From Gordonia rubripertincta (GTDB lineage Bacteria; Actinomycetota; Actinomycetes; Mycobacteriales; Mycobacteriaceae): 64,000 nucleotides of DNA. A model generated the notes under the pieces. The model saw only the letters and a program-made list of their open reading frames with translations, was not told where the DNA came from and ran no database searches. The DNA lies in contig NZ_CP136136.1 of NCBI RefSeq assembly GCF_038024875.1, positions 4,774,001 to 4,838,000 on the forward strand, given 5' to 3'. The first letter of the stretch is position 1. Each line of letters begins with the position of its first letter. A program made the position numbers and the translations under genes. This document shows positions 51,300-60,024 of this stretch, piece after piece.

Positions 51300-53156
51300 T
51301 CAGCGCGGGCTGATGTCGAACGAGGTGAGCGGACGCAGCAGCGACCGCTTCTTCTCGACGTGGCCGCCCATCCGGTCAAGGATCGAGGTGAGCGCCTCGA
51401 TGGCCTCGACAATGTACGGGCCTTTGTTCAACATGACCCCCTCGGCGCGGCGGCTCATCGCGGCGTCGGTGACCTCAGCACGAGACGGAACACCCTTCTT
51501 CGCCAGACCGTCGAGAACCTGCGTGGCCCAGATGACCGGAATGTGCGCGGCCTCGCAGAGCCACAGGATCTCCTCCTGCACCTCGGCCAGCCGGCCGAAC
51601 CCGACCTCCACGGCGAGGTCACCTCGCGCGATCATCACGCCGACCGCATCCCATCGCATCGCCTCGAAGAGCATCTGCGGCAGCGATTCGAACGCGGCGC
51701 GGGTCTCAACCTTGAGCACGATCCCGACGTTCCGGGCGTCGAGGCGCTCGAGTTCGGCGATGAGGTCGGCGACATCCTCCGGCGACCGGACGAACGAAAA
51801 GTTGACCATGTCTGCGTGCGTCGCCACGAACTCGAGAGCAGCGCGGTCCTCCGGTGTCAGCGCGGGGATGTGGAGAGTGGTGTCCGGGAGGTTGACGCCC
51901 TTCTCGGCGCGCAGTCTGGTGCCCTTCGGGCCGGCGCGTTCGATGTCGACGACGATCTCGTCGTCGAACCTCTCGCGCACGCGTCCGGCGATCTTCCCGT
52001 CGTCGAACAGAACCCGGTGCCCCGGTTCGACATCGTCGAAGGCGACCCCGAGTTCGCATCCGATCCGATGTGGTCCGACCCTGGTCGCGGGTGTGGGCGC
52101 GAGGTCACGCTGGAGTCGGATCTCGTCGCCGGTGCGGATCAGCAGATGCTGGCGCTTCTCCGGCAGGTCCGCGACGACGAGAGCTTTTCCGCGGAGGCGT
52201 TTCCCCGTGATCGACGCCCCGGTCCGGTAGTAGACGGTGCGATCGCATTCGGCGTCGATCCCGGCTTCGGACACCGCGACGACTTTCAGGCGTCGACGGC
52301 GACCGCGTGCGTCGCGAAGCCGGAATCGGTCGCCCTCGGACACCGCGCCGAGGTCGTCGACCGGGATGATCGCGTCGATGCCGTCGGGCAGGGCGTGATC
52401 GGGATCGGGCGGGGTCGTCCTCATCCGCACCCGTGATCGGCGTTCGACGGTCCCGTCGTCGGCTCGGACGGGTTTCACCTTGACGACCTTCGGTCCCGGC
52501 TCGAGCGGTCCGGTGCGGAGTTTGGGCCCGGCCAGATCCATCGCGATACGCACGCGCCCGGGGAGTCCGCGCACCGACTCGATCATCCGCGCCCATTCGG
52601 CGGGTCCGTCGTGGGCGCAGTTCACCCGTGCCACATCCATCCCGGCCTCGCCCATGCGTCGCACCAGATCCGCGTCGTCGGCGGCCTGGGTCGGCATCGT
52701 GACCATCACCCGGCTGGCTCGTTCACCGTGCTCGTCGCCGGCCCGGTCGGCGGTCACGTCGTCGGCCCCACCCGGGTGCACGCGGCCCAACAACTGGTCG
52801 CGGTTTGCGCCGAGAACCCGGACCCCGTCGGAGAGATCACCCCAGATCGGGTGTCTGCGTCTGCCTTCGGCGAGGGCGTCGACGGTCTCGATGACCGTCT
52901 CGATCCAGGAGTAGACGATCGATTCCATCCGGCCGAGACTCGACAACCCGTGGGCGGCCATCGACGACTGCAGCGGACGCAGATCCCGCCGCCGCACGGT
53001 GACGTAGTGCACGAGGTTGCGCGCGCTCTGCCGATGCTGTTCGGCCACCGCGGAGATCAGCGGCCCCGCGAGCTCCTCCGCACGGTCGAGCTCGTCCCGC
53101 AGGTCGTGCAAAGCGGCCGACATCTCCGCGATCGACATCTCCACCGTCGTAGACAT
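51300..53156 (-). CDS. atypical pyruvate kinase-like protein
   Basis: A 618-residue protein. Residues 1-140 are a helical N-terminal extension (DELDRAEELAGPLISAVAEQ...). From about 148 the pyruvate kinase barrel follows: RVNCAHDGPAEW in place of RxNFSHG, MDLAGPKLRTG, the active-site Lys in IVLKVETRAAFE, IARGDLAVEVG and ATQVLDGLAKKGVPSRAEVTDAA. The B domain is enlarged, the usual SGETA loop is replaced by NKGPYIVEA and the allosteric C-terminal domain is absent. Probably a catalytically active but non-allosteric isozyme or a relative with another substrate. Confidence 0.82.
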   Translation of the reverse strand: MSTTVEMSIAEMSAALHDLRDELDRAEELAGPLISAVAEQHRQSARNLVHYVTVRRRDLRPLQSSMAAHGLSSLGRMESIVYSWIETVIETVDALAEGRRRHPIWGDLSDGVRVLGANRDQLLGRVHPGGADDVTADRAGDEHGERASRVMVTMPTQAADDADLVRRMGEAGMDVARVNCAHDGPAEWARMIESVRGLPGRVRIAMDLAGPKLRTGPLEPGPKVVKVKPVRADDGTVERRSRVRMRTTPPDPDHALPDGIDAIIPVDDLGAVSEGDRFRLRDARGRRRRLKVVAVSEAGIDAECDRTVYYRTGASITGKRLRGKALVVADLPEKRQHLLIRTGDEIRLQRDLAPTPATRVGPHRIGCELGVAFDDVEPGHRVLFDDGKIAGRVRERFDDEIVVDIERAGPKGTRLRAEKGVNLPDTTLHIPALTPEDRAALEFVATHADMVNFSFVRSPEDVADLIAELERLDARNVGIVLKVETRAAFESLPQMLFEAMRWDAVGVMIARGDLAVEVGFGRLAEVQEEILWLCEAAHIPVIWATQVLDGLAKKGVPSRAEVTDAAMSRRAEGVMLNKGPYIVEAIEALTSILDRMGGHVEKKRSLLRPLTSFDISPR

Positions 53157-53205
53157 GCATCCACCGTGCCAGGTTTCCGCGGAAGGGGCGGGGCGCAGAA
53201 CCCGC

Positions 53206-54612
53206 TCAGCCGGCGTTGACGATCTTGTCGAGCTTCGGTGGGAGCGTCATGCCGCCCGGGTAGCGGTGCCAACCCTTGCGGTCGTAGTACTTGGTGCCGA
53301 GCATGCCCAGCAGCACGCCGACGAGCAGGCCGATGAAGCACTGGACGACCGACCGCGCGAGCCCGGCGGACAGGTCGGCGTCGAAGTACAGAACCGAGCG
53401 CACACCGAGGTAGATGACGTGCATCGGCTCGATCGCGGCGATCCACTCGAAAAACCGCGGACTCGCCTCGAGCGGCAGTGTTCCGCCCGACGACGGCAGG
53501 CCGAACACGACGAAGAACACGAGATTGAACAGCAGACCGGCATTGCCGAACACGGCCATCATCGCGCTCGCGCTCACGCCCACCGCGAAGATCGCGAGGA
53601 TCGAGATCAGCCACAGCACGAAGGCGTTCGGCAGGGACGTGCCCACCCACGAGCCCACCGCGATGAACAGGGTCGAGAGGACCACCGAGACGAGGAACAT
53701 GATGGTCCATTTGGCGGCGAGCGTCGCCCAGCGGCTGATCGCGAGGCGTTCGCGGAGTTGGTAGAACGGGCCGTACTCGATGGGCGTCTGGCCCAGCATG
53801 CCGTCGACGACGATGCTCACCATCATCGCGCCGGTGAAGCCGGCCAGCACCAGGAGCAGCGTGAGGTAGAACGCCGACAATCCGTTTCCGGCGCCCTGTG
53901 GCAGCGGCGTCGGCTCCGACACCGACACCGCAACCGGACTGGCGAGCGCGAGCTGGGCGGCGCCGGTGAACGTGACGTCGTTGCGGTCGAGCTGATCGCG
54001 CACCTGCGCGGTCAGCTGCTGCCCGACCTCGGCGTTGACCCGGGTGGTCACCTGCTCGGCGAAGGTCGAGGTGATCGACGACGCGAAGGCGCCGGACCCG
54101 CGGTTGATGAAGATGTCGATGGCGGGGCGCGTCGGCTGCGCCGGGAGCACCGTCGAACGGCCAAGCGCGACCGCACGATTGGTGAAGTTCGAACCGATGA
54201 CGACGACGCCGTACACCTTGCCGCTGTTCAGTTCGCCGAGAGCAGTCGACCGGTCGGTGCGTCGGACGACGATGCCGTTGTCGGCGGCCGAGGAGATGAT
54301 GCCGTCGGCGACCTGATCGCCGATGTTCTGCTCGGTGGCCTTGCCGTCGGCGCCGGTCACCTCGCCGCCGGAGTCCTCGTTGACGAGGGCGATCGGGAAG
54401 TCGTGGAGGTGGCGCTGTGGGTCGACGACGGCCGACATGTACAACGCGGCCATGAGCGAGAACAGCACCGCGACGAGGATCAGCGGAGCTAGCCAGAACC
54501 GGGGCGATCCGAGCACCCCGGCGATGGTCCGTCCGGTCGGTTCCTCGACCTCCGGCACCTCGTGCGCTCCGCGACCTGTGTCGGAGGCCTCCCGCGACTC
54601 GTGCGTTCCCAT
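53206..54612 (-). CDS. YhgE/Pip (DUF3533)-type membrane protein
   Basis: A 468-residue membrane protein of the YhgE/Pip/ABC-2-like family. One N-terminal helix (WLAPLILVAVLFSLMAALYM), a long external domain (about 60-225, with FPIALVNEDSGG and VYGVVVIGSNF, family hallmarks), then five C-terminal helices. Relatives affect phage adsorption or export; a role in transport of cell-wall or secreted compounds is possible. The stop lies 49 bp from the PK-like start. Confidence 0.83.
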   Translation of the reverse strand: MGTHESREASDTGRGAHEVPEVEEPTGRTIAGVLGSPRFWLAPLILVAVLFSLMAALYMSAVVDPQRHLHDFPIALVNEDSGGEVTGADGKATEQNIGDQVADGIISSAADNGIVVRRTDRSTALGELNSGKVYGVVVIGSNFTNRAVALGRSTVLPAQPTRPAIDIFINRGSGAFASSITSTFAEQVTTRVNAEVGQQLTAQVRDQLDRNDVTFTGAAQLALASPVAVSVSEPTPLPQGAGNGLSAFYLTLLLVLAGFTGAMMVSIVVDGMLGQTPIEYGPFYQLRERLAISRWATLAAKWTIMFLVSVVLSTLFIAVGSWVGTSLPNAFVLWLISILAIFAVGVSASAMMAVFGNAGLLFNLVFFVVFGLPSSGGTLPLEASPRFFEWIAAIEPMHVIYLGVRSVLYFDADLSAGLARSVVQCFIGLLVGVLLGMLGTKYYDRKGWHRYPGGMTLPPKLDKIVNAG

Positions 54613-54669
54613 CGACGTACCTCCCCCGCGGCCCGTGTCCGCGAGGACGGTGCCGGCAATCTGCTCGTC

Positions 54670-55593
54670 TTAGAAGCCCAGTCGGCGTAGCTGCTTGGGG
54701 TCGCGTTGCCAGTCCTTGGCGACCTTCACGTGCAGATCCAGGTAGACCTTGGTCCCCAGCAGACGCTCGATCTGTGCGCGCGCAACTGTACCGACCTCCT
54801 TCAGGCGCGCACCCTTGCGCCCGATGATGATGCCCTTCTGGCTGTCCCGTTCGACGAAGAGCACCGCGTGGACGTCGACCATCGGCGGCTGGTCCGGACG
54901 CCGGTCCTCGCGATCGATGACCTCCTCGATGACGACAGCGAGCGAATGCGGCAGCTCGTCGTGGACGCCCTCGAGTGCGGCCTCGCGGATGAACTCGGCC
55001 ATCAGGACCTGTTCGGGTTCGTCGGTGAGCTCACCGTCGGGATAGAACGCCGGGCCCTCTTCCATGAGGCTGACGAGCACGTCACTCAGGACGTCGAGCT
55101 GCTTGCCCGACTTGGCCGACACGGGCACCACCTCGGCGTCGGGGCCGAGGAGTCCGGAGAGCGCCATGAGCTGTTTGGCGACCTGTTCGGGGCCGACCCG
55201 GTCGATCTTGGTGACGACGCCGAGAAGCGTGGTGCGCGGCGCCATCTCGCGGACCTGCGAGATGATCCAGCGGTCGCCGGGGCCGATCGCCTCGTCGGCC
55301 GGGATACAGACGCCGATCACGTCGACCTCGGAGTACGTGTCGCGGACCAGTTCGTTGAGCCGCTTGCCGAGCAGCGTGCGCGGCCGGTGCAGTCCGGGAG
55401 TGTCGACGAGGATGAGCTGGGCGTCGGGCCTGTTGACGATCCCGCGGATCGTGTGGCGCGTGGTCTGCGGCCGGTTGGAGGTGATCGCGATCTTCTCCCC
55501 CACCAGCGCGTTGGTGAGCGTCGACTTGCCGGTGTTGGGGCGGCCGACGAAACAGACGAAGCCGGAACGGAACTCGGGGGCGGACTCAGACAT
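54670..55593 (-). CDS. era: GTPase Era
   Basis: Ribosome assembly GTPase acting on 16S rRNA 3' end, 307 residues. G1 GRPNTGKST (17-25), G3 DTPGLH, G4 TKID, and a C-terminal KH domain with GIIIGRKGARLKEVG. ATG at 55593 overlaps the CDA-like stop by 8 bp. Last gene of the phoH operon. Confidence 0.96.
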   Translation of the reverse strand: MSESAPEFRSGFVCFVGRPNTGKSTLTNALVGEKIAITSNRPQTTRHTIRGIVNRPDAQLILVDTPGLHRPRTLLGKRLNELVRDTYSEVDVIGVCIPADEAIGPGDRWIISQVREMAPRTTLLGVVTKIDRVGPEQVAKQLMALSGLLGPDAEVVPVSAKSGKQLDVLSDVLVSLMEEGPAFYPDGELTDEPEQVLMAEFIREAALEGVHDELPHSLAVVIEEVIDREDRRPDQPPMVDVHAVLFVERDSQKGIIIGRKGARLKEVGTVARAQIERLLGTKVYLDLHVKVAKDWQRDPKQLRRLGF

Positions 55594-55930
55594 CGGCGCC
55601 GTCCAGTCGCTGCTGCGGCCGGCCGGCCGCATCGGTGACGTAGGCGTAGGCCTGCGGACTCAGTTCGCGCAGGGTCGCGAGACCGGGATCGTCGGCGTCG
55701 CCGTTGACCAGCACCGCCGCCTCGAAAGCGGTGGCGCCACTCGAGATCGCCGAGGCGACCGCGACCTGGAGTCCGCTGAGCGTGAGGGTCCTGGTGCGGA
55801 CCTCGGCGCCCGCGTAGGTGCGGCCGTCGCCGTCCCGGACGGCTGCCCCGGAACGCGCTTCGGCGCGCGCGAGTGCTCCGCGGGCGAGCACCACGAGCTT
55901 CTGATCCTCGTCGGCGAGGGTCTCGGTCAC
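55586..55930 (-). CDS. cytidine-deaminase-like protein lacking the catalytic residues
   Basis: A 114-residue protein matching Rv2365c. The N-terminal half has the cytidine deaminase fold pattern (GAAVRDGDGRTYAGAEV and ...TLSGLQVAVASAISSG), but the zinc-binding and proton-shuttling N-x-E and CAE, and the PCxxC, are not present (LSGLQ stands where CAEQ is usual). It therefore cannot be an active deaminase and may be a structural or RNA-binding relic. The start overlaps the CNNM/CBS gene's stop. Confidence 0.78.
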   Translation of the reverse strand: MTETLADEDQKLVVLARGALARAEARSGAAVRDGDGRTYAGAEVRTRTLTLSGLQVAVASAISSGATAFEAAVLVNGDADDPGLATLRELSPQAYAYVTDAAGRPQQRLDGADV

Positions 55931-57354
55931 TGGTTCATCCTTGCTGTCGGTTGCTCGTGGTTGTTGCGATGGGACTCGTCCTCGTGTTCGCGGGCCGCGG
56001 TGCGGTCATGGCGACCCTGCCGACCCGAATGCCCTCGACCATTCGAGGATTCGTGCCGATGCGAGTCCCGGCCGTCGTCCTCGGTCCCGGGGACGCGCGT
56101 GACCAGGACCGTGATGATTCGTTGGCGTCCCTTGCGATTGGGGCCGCCCTCGGCGACGAGTTGCAGTCCGTGTGACTTGACCCGTGCGCCGGGCAGCGGC
56201 ACGCGGCCGAGTTCGAGGGCGACCAGCCCGCCGACCGTCTCGACTTCTTCCTCCTCGATCTCGACGTCGAACAGCTCGCCGAGGTCCTCGACGGGAAGCC
56301 GTGCCGACACCCGGTACGAGCCGTCGCCGAGATCCTCGACGGGCGCGAGCTCGTCGGTGTCGTATTCGTCGGTGATCTCGCCGACGATCTCCTCGAGGAC
56401 GTCCTCGATCGTCACCAGACCGGCGATGCCGCCGTATTCGTCGACGAGGATCGCCATGTGGTTGCGTGTGAGCTGCATGTCGGCGAGGACCTTGTCGAGC
56501 GGCTTGGAGTCCGGGATGAACTCGGCCTCGCGCATGATGTCGGAGACGCGCAGCGTGGTCGGGTCGATCCGTTTGGCGACCGTCCGCGCGACCATGTCCT
56601 TGAGGTAGACGATGCCGAGTACGTCGTCGGTGTTCTCGCCGATGACCGGGATGCGCGAATGTCCCGACCGCGTCGCGAGATTGGTGGCCTGCAGGACGTT
56701 CTTGTCGGCCTCGATCCAGACCATCTCCGGTCGCGGCACCATGACCTCGCGCGCGCTGGTGTCGCCGAGATCGAAGACCGAGTGGATCATCCGGCGTTCG
56801 TCGGCGGCCACCACGCCCCGCGCCTCGGCGAGGTCGACGACCTCGCGCAGCTCGATCTCGGTGGCGAACGGGCCGTTTCGGAAGCCACGACCCGGGGTCA
56901 GGGCATTACCGATGAGGATGAGGAGTCGGGTCACCGGTTTGAGCAGGATGCCCAACGCCGACAACAGATACGACGTCGACAGCGCGATCGTGTAGGCGTG
57001 CTGGCGGCCGAGGGTGCGCGGTCCGACGCCCATCGCGACGTAGGAGATGACCGTCATCGCGGTGATCGCGACGACGAGTCCCCAGCCGACCCCGAGCCAT
57101 TCGGCCGCGGACAGGGCGATGAGTGCAGCAGCCGCGGTCTCGCAGACCACGCGCAGCAGGACCACGAGTCCCACGTAGGTGGCCCGTGCATCGAGGATGA
57201 TGGCGAGGCGTCGGGCGCCGGCGCGGCCCTCGCGGACCATGTCGTCGACGCGGGCGTTGGAGACCGTGGACACCGCGGTGTCGACCGCGGCGAACAGCCC
57301 GCCGAGTGCGATCAGGACGACTGCGGCCACTATGAACCAATAGTCGGAGGACAC
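55927..57354 (-). CDS. CNNM/CorC-like membrane protein with CBS pair
   Basis: A 475-residue protein: CNNM domain with four N-terminal helices (1-150), a CBS pair (EVMVPRPEMVWIEAD and NHMAILVDEYGGIAGLVTIEDVLEEI, about 205-325), a CorC/HlyC domain (330-415) and a His/Arg/Asp-rich tail (about 60 residues). Family members export or sense Mg. Orthologue of Rv2366c. Gap of 2 nt to ybeY, so tightly coupled. Confidence 0.92.
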   Translation of the reverse strand: MSSDYWFIVAAVVLIALGGLFAAVDTAVSTVSNARVDDMVREGRAGARRLAIILDARATYVGLVVLLRVVCETAAAALIALSAAEWLGVGWGLVVAITAMTVISYVAMGVGPRTLGRQHAYTIALSTSYLLSALGILLKPVTRLLILIGNALTPGRGFRNGPFATEIELREVVDLAEARGVVAADERRMIHSVFDLGDTSAREVMVPRPEMVWIEADKNVLQATNLATRSGHSRIPVIGENTDDVLGIVYLKDMVARTVAKRIDPTTLRVSDIMREAEFIPDSKPLDKVLADMQLTRNHMAILVDEYGGIAGLVTIEDVLEEIVGEITDEYDTDELAPVEDLGDGSYRVSARLPVEDLGELFDVEIEEEEVETVGGLVALELGRVPLPGARVKSHGLQLVAEGGPNRKGRQRIITVLVTRVPGTEDDGRDSHRHESSNGRGHSGRQGRHDRTAAREHEDESHRNNHEQPTARMNQ

Positions 57355-57356
57355 TT

Positions 57357-57938
57357 TCAGTCCTCCTCGTACCGTCCGGTCGTCCCCGTTTCGCCGGTCC
57401 CCTGTTCGGTCCCGGTGAATCCGATGTTGGACAGCAACCGCGAGTCACGGTCGGTCTGGCGCTGTTCCTGCGCGCGTCGGTGCCGTTCGGCGTAGAAGGC
57501 GTCGAGGATCTCGTTCTGCAACCCGAACATCTCGCGCTCTTCCTCGGGTTCGGCGTGGTCGTAGCCGAGGAGGTGGAGCACACCGTGGATGGTCAGCATC
57601 GCGAGCTCGTGCTCGAACGAGCGACGCGCCTCGCGGGCCTGCTTCCGCGCGAACTCGGGGCACAGCACGATGTCGCCGAGGATCGCCGGACCGAGGTCGG
57701 TGGCGTCGGGTCGGCCGCCCGGGACGAGTTCGTCCATCGGGAAGCTCATCACGTCGGTGGGTCCGGGCAGATCCATCCACTGCACGTGCATGTCGGCCAT
57801 GGTGTCCTCGTCGACACACAAGACCGACAGCAGCGCGGCGGGGTTCACGTCCATCGCGTTCACCGCGAACCGTGCGGCGTCGACGATCAGCTCGGCCGGC
57901 ACCTCGACCCCAGACTCGTTGGCCAGTTCGATGCTCAT
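57357..57938 (-). CDS. ybeY: rRNA maturation endoribonuclease YbeY
   Basis: Zinc-dependent RNase for 16S rRNA 3'-end maturation and ribosome quality control. 193 residues, with the zinc motif HGVLHLLGYDH (His118, His122, His128). The C-terminal 40 residues are an actinobacterial extension. ATG at 57938 overlaps the phoH stop as ATGA. Confidence 0.95.
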   Translation of the reverse strand: MSIELANESGVEVPAELIVDAARFAVNAMDVNPAALLSVLCVDEDTMADMHVQWMDLPGPTDVMSFPMDELVPGGRPDATDLGPAILGDIVLCPEFARKQAREARRSFEHELAMLTIHGVLHLLGYDHAEPEEEREMFGLQNEILDAFYAERHRRAQEQRQTDRDSRLLSNIGFTGTEQGTGETGTTGRYEED

Positions 57939-59023
57939 GAGCGACGCCCGTGAGAGGCTGCCCGACGCGCCGCACGGTTGCCGCCGATCGCGGCGTCGAT
58001 GGGTGCACCGGTGCGCTGGTTCTCCTCGGCGCGACCGTAGGCGTCGACGATGTCGGCGACCAGGCGGTGCCGGACGACGTCCTGGCTGGTGAGCCGGGAG
58101 AAGTGGATGTCGTCGATGCCCTCGAGGATCGCGGTCGCCGCCATCAGGCCGCTCTTCGCACCGCCCGGCAGGTCGACCTGGGTCACGTCACCCGTGACGA
58201 CCACCTTGGAGCCGAAGCCCAGGCGCGTCAGGAACATCTTCATCTGCTCGCTCGTCGTGTTCTGCGCCTCATCGAGGATGATGAAGGCGTCGTTGAGGGT
58301 GCGGCCGCGCATGTAGGCCAGCGGCGCCACCTCGATGACCCCTGCCGCCATCAGCTTCGGGATCGCCTCGGGGTCCATCATGTCGTGCAAAGCGTCGTAC
58401 AGCGGACGCAGATACGGGTCGATCTTCTCGCTCAGCGTGCCCGGCAGGAAGCCCAGGCGTTCGCCGGCCTCGACGGCCGGACGGGTGAGGATGATGCGGT
58501 TGACCGACTTCGACTGCAGTGCCTGTACAGCCTTGGCCATCGCGAGGTAGGTCTTGCCGGTACCGGCCGGACCCAACCCGAACACGATGGTGTTGTTGTC
58601 GATGGCGTCGACGTAGTGCTTCTGGTTCAGCGTCTTGGGCCGGATGGTCTTGCCGCGACGCGAGAGGATGTCCAGCGACAGCACCTCGGCCGGCGACTCC
58701 TGTCCGCCGTCGGAGAGCATCGACACGCTGTGCCGGACGAGGTCCGGGGTCAGCGGGGTGCCACGTCCGACGAGGTCGGTGAGTTCGGCGATGACGCGTT
58801 CGGAGGCGGCGACGTCGGCGGGCTCGCCGGTCAGCGTCACCTGGTTACCACGCACGTGGATGTCGGCGGGCAGCAGCTGCTCGAGCGTCCGAAGGTTGAC
58901 GTCACTGGCGCCGAGCAGCCCGAACACCACTCCGGGAGAGACTTCGACGTTGGATGTGACCCCAGACCGGCGCGGCTGCGTTCGGCTGGATTGCCCGCTC
59001 GGGTCGGGGTTGTCGTCACTCAC
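57935..59023 (-). CDS. phoH: PhoH-family ATPase (YbeZ)
   Basis: Probable ATP-dependent RNA helicase-like partner of YbeY, 362 residues. An N-terminal KH-like domain (about 40-100) precedes the ATPase: Walker A GLGPAGTGKT, Walker B FIILDEAQNTT and the arginine-containing SRLTSQDVVRH. GTG at 59023 is preferred over GTG at 59035 because GGAG then lies at proper spacing. First gene of phoH-ybeY-CNNM-CDA-era; downstream genes start at overlaps. Confidence 0.94.
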   Translation of the reverse strand: MSDDNPDPSGQSSRTQPRRSGVTSNVEVSPGVVFGLLGASDVNLRTLEQLLPADIHVRGNQVTLTGEPADVAASERVIAELTDLVGRGTPLTPDLVRHSVSMLSDGGQESPAEVLSLDILSRRGKTIRPKTLNQKHYVDAIDNNTIVFGLGPAGTGKTYLAMAKAVQALQSKSVNRIILTRPAVEAGERLGFLPGTLSEKIDPYLRPLYDALHDMMDPEAIPKLMAAGVIEVAPLAYMRGRTLNDAFIILDEAQNTTSEQMKMFLTRLGFGSKVVVTGDVTQVDLPGGAKSGLMAATAILEGIDDIHFSRLTSQDVVRHRLVADIVDAYGRAEENQRTGAPIDAAIGGNRAARRAASHGRRS

Positions 59024-59169
59024 GTATGAAATCACTCCTGGTGGTCTGCGGTTCTGGGCTGCGCATCTCGGTCACCTCGCAATGAGGATTCACTGAAGGA
59101 AACGCACGGTTGTGTGGTCAGTGTATCGCTATGCAACAGCCGATCAGCAGGCAATATTTCTCAGGCGCC

Positions 59170-60024
59170 TCAGCCGTCGAGTGTCGGTTGACCCATTGAG
59201 GCCAACCGTCGCAGTGCACGACCATCAGCCAGCTCGGAACGATCCTCGGGGCTGAACGCGTAGTAGTCGATGAAGTCGAGCAGAGGTACCGCTCCGACGG
59301 CGAAAAGATCAGCGGTGATTCGTACCGAGCGCTGAGCCCGCATATATGCCGGTGCAAATGGACCCCGGTAGAAAATGTCGACGCCGGCCCGTGCACGATC
59401 CTTCAGAACGATGTCGATCTCCGGGTTCTTGCCGTCCGCAAGCGGAACGATGTCTGCGACATTATCCCACGTGACCGTCTGTTTCAGCCGAAACCCGGTG
59501 GTGGACAGACCATCTGGGGAAACCTCAACGCCGGGATACCGCAGAAATCCGGCCGCGAACCACGTCAGCGCACCAACCGCGTAGCCGGCAACCGCGGCAG
59601 CGACCAAGGGCAAGATCAACTTCTGTCCAGAGCTCATCGGGAAGTCGAACTGTCCAAGCCAGGTACCGACGGCGAACAAGCCGGACGAGATGGCGATGAA
59701 AGCCATAGCCATGCGGTAGGCCACACGAAATCCACGCGATGTCGAGAACCGAACCCCACCCGGAACCCAATCAGCCGTACCTGGCGCCGCGATGGACCGT
59801 GCACGGTTCTTCAAGACGAGCACAGACGCCCAGAGCACGGCTGCGCAGGCCGCCGACGCGCACACGAAAAACGCGGCATCCGAATAGCGACCGCCGGCCA
59901 GCGATCTTGCCAGGTGCCACAGCCAGAAGAGACCGAGAGATCCGAAGAGCGTCAAGGCAACGCAGGTCCATCGGGTTTGGACGCGTACCCTATCCCACTC
60001 AGGAACCGCCTGATCATTCGTCAT
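59170..60024 (-). CDS. multi-spanning membrane protein with a PH-like cytoplasmic domain (third gene of the Esp module)
   Basis: A 284-residue protein with four hydrophobic helices in two pairs: TLFGSLGLFWLWHLA and AAFFVCASAACAAVLWASVL, then MAFIAISSGLFAVGTWLG and LILPLVAAAVAGYAVGALTW. Residues 180-275 are soluble with a PH-like pattern (GLSTTGFRLKQTVTWDNVAD). It overlaps the WXG-like gene by 11 bp at its start, the tightest coupling in this locus, so it likely acts with that protein, for example as a protective or anchoring membrane factor (inference). No family recognised. ATG at 60024. Confidence 0.75.
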   Translation of the reverse strand: MTNDQAVPEWDRVRVQTRWTCVALTLFGSLGLFWLWHLARSLAGGRYSDAAFFVCASAACAAVLWASVLVLKNRARSIAAPGTADWVPGGVRFSTSRGFRVAYRMAMAFIAISSGLFAVGTWLGQFDFPMSSGQKLILPLVAAAVAGYAVGALTWFAAGFLRYPGVEVSPDGLSTTGFRLKQTVTWDNVADIVPLADGKNPEIDIVLKDRARAGVDIFYRGPFAPAYMRAQRSVRITADLFAVGAVPLLDFIDYYAFSPEDRSELADGRALRRLASMGQPTLDG

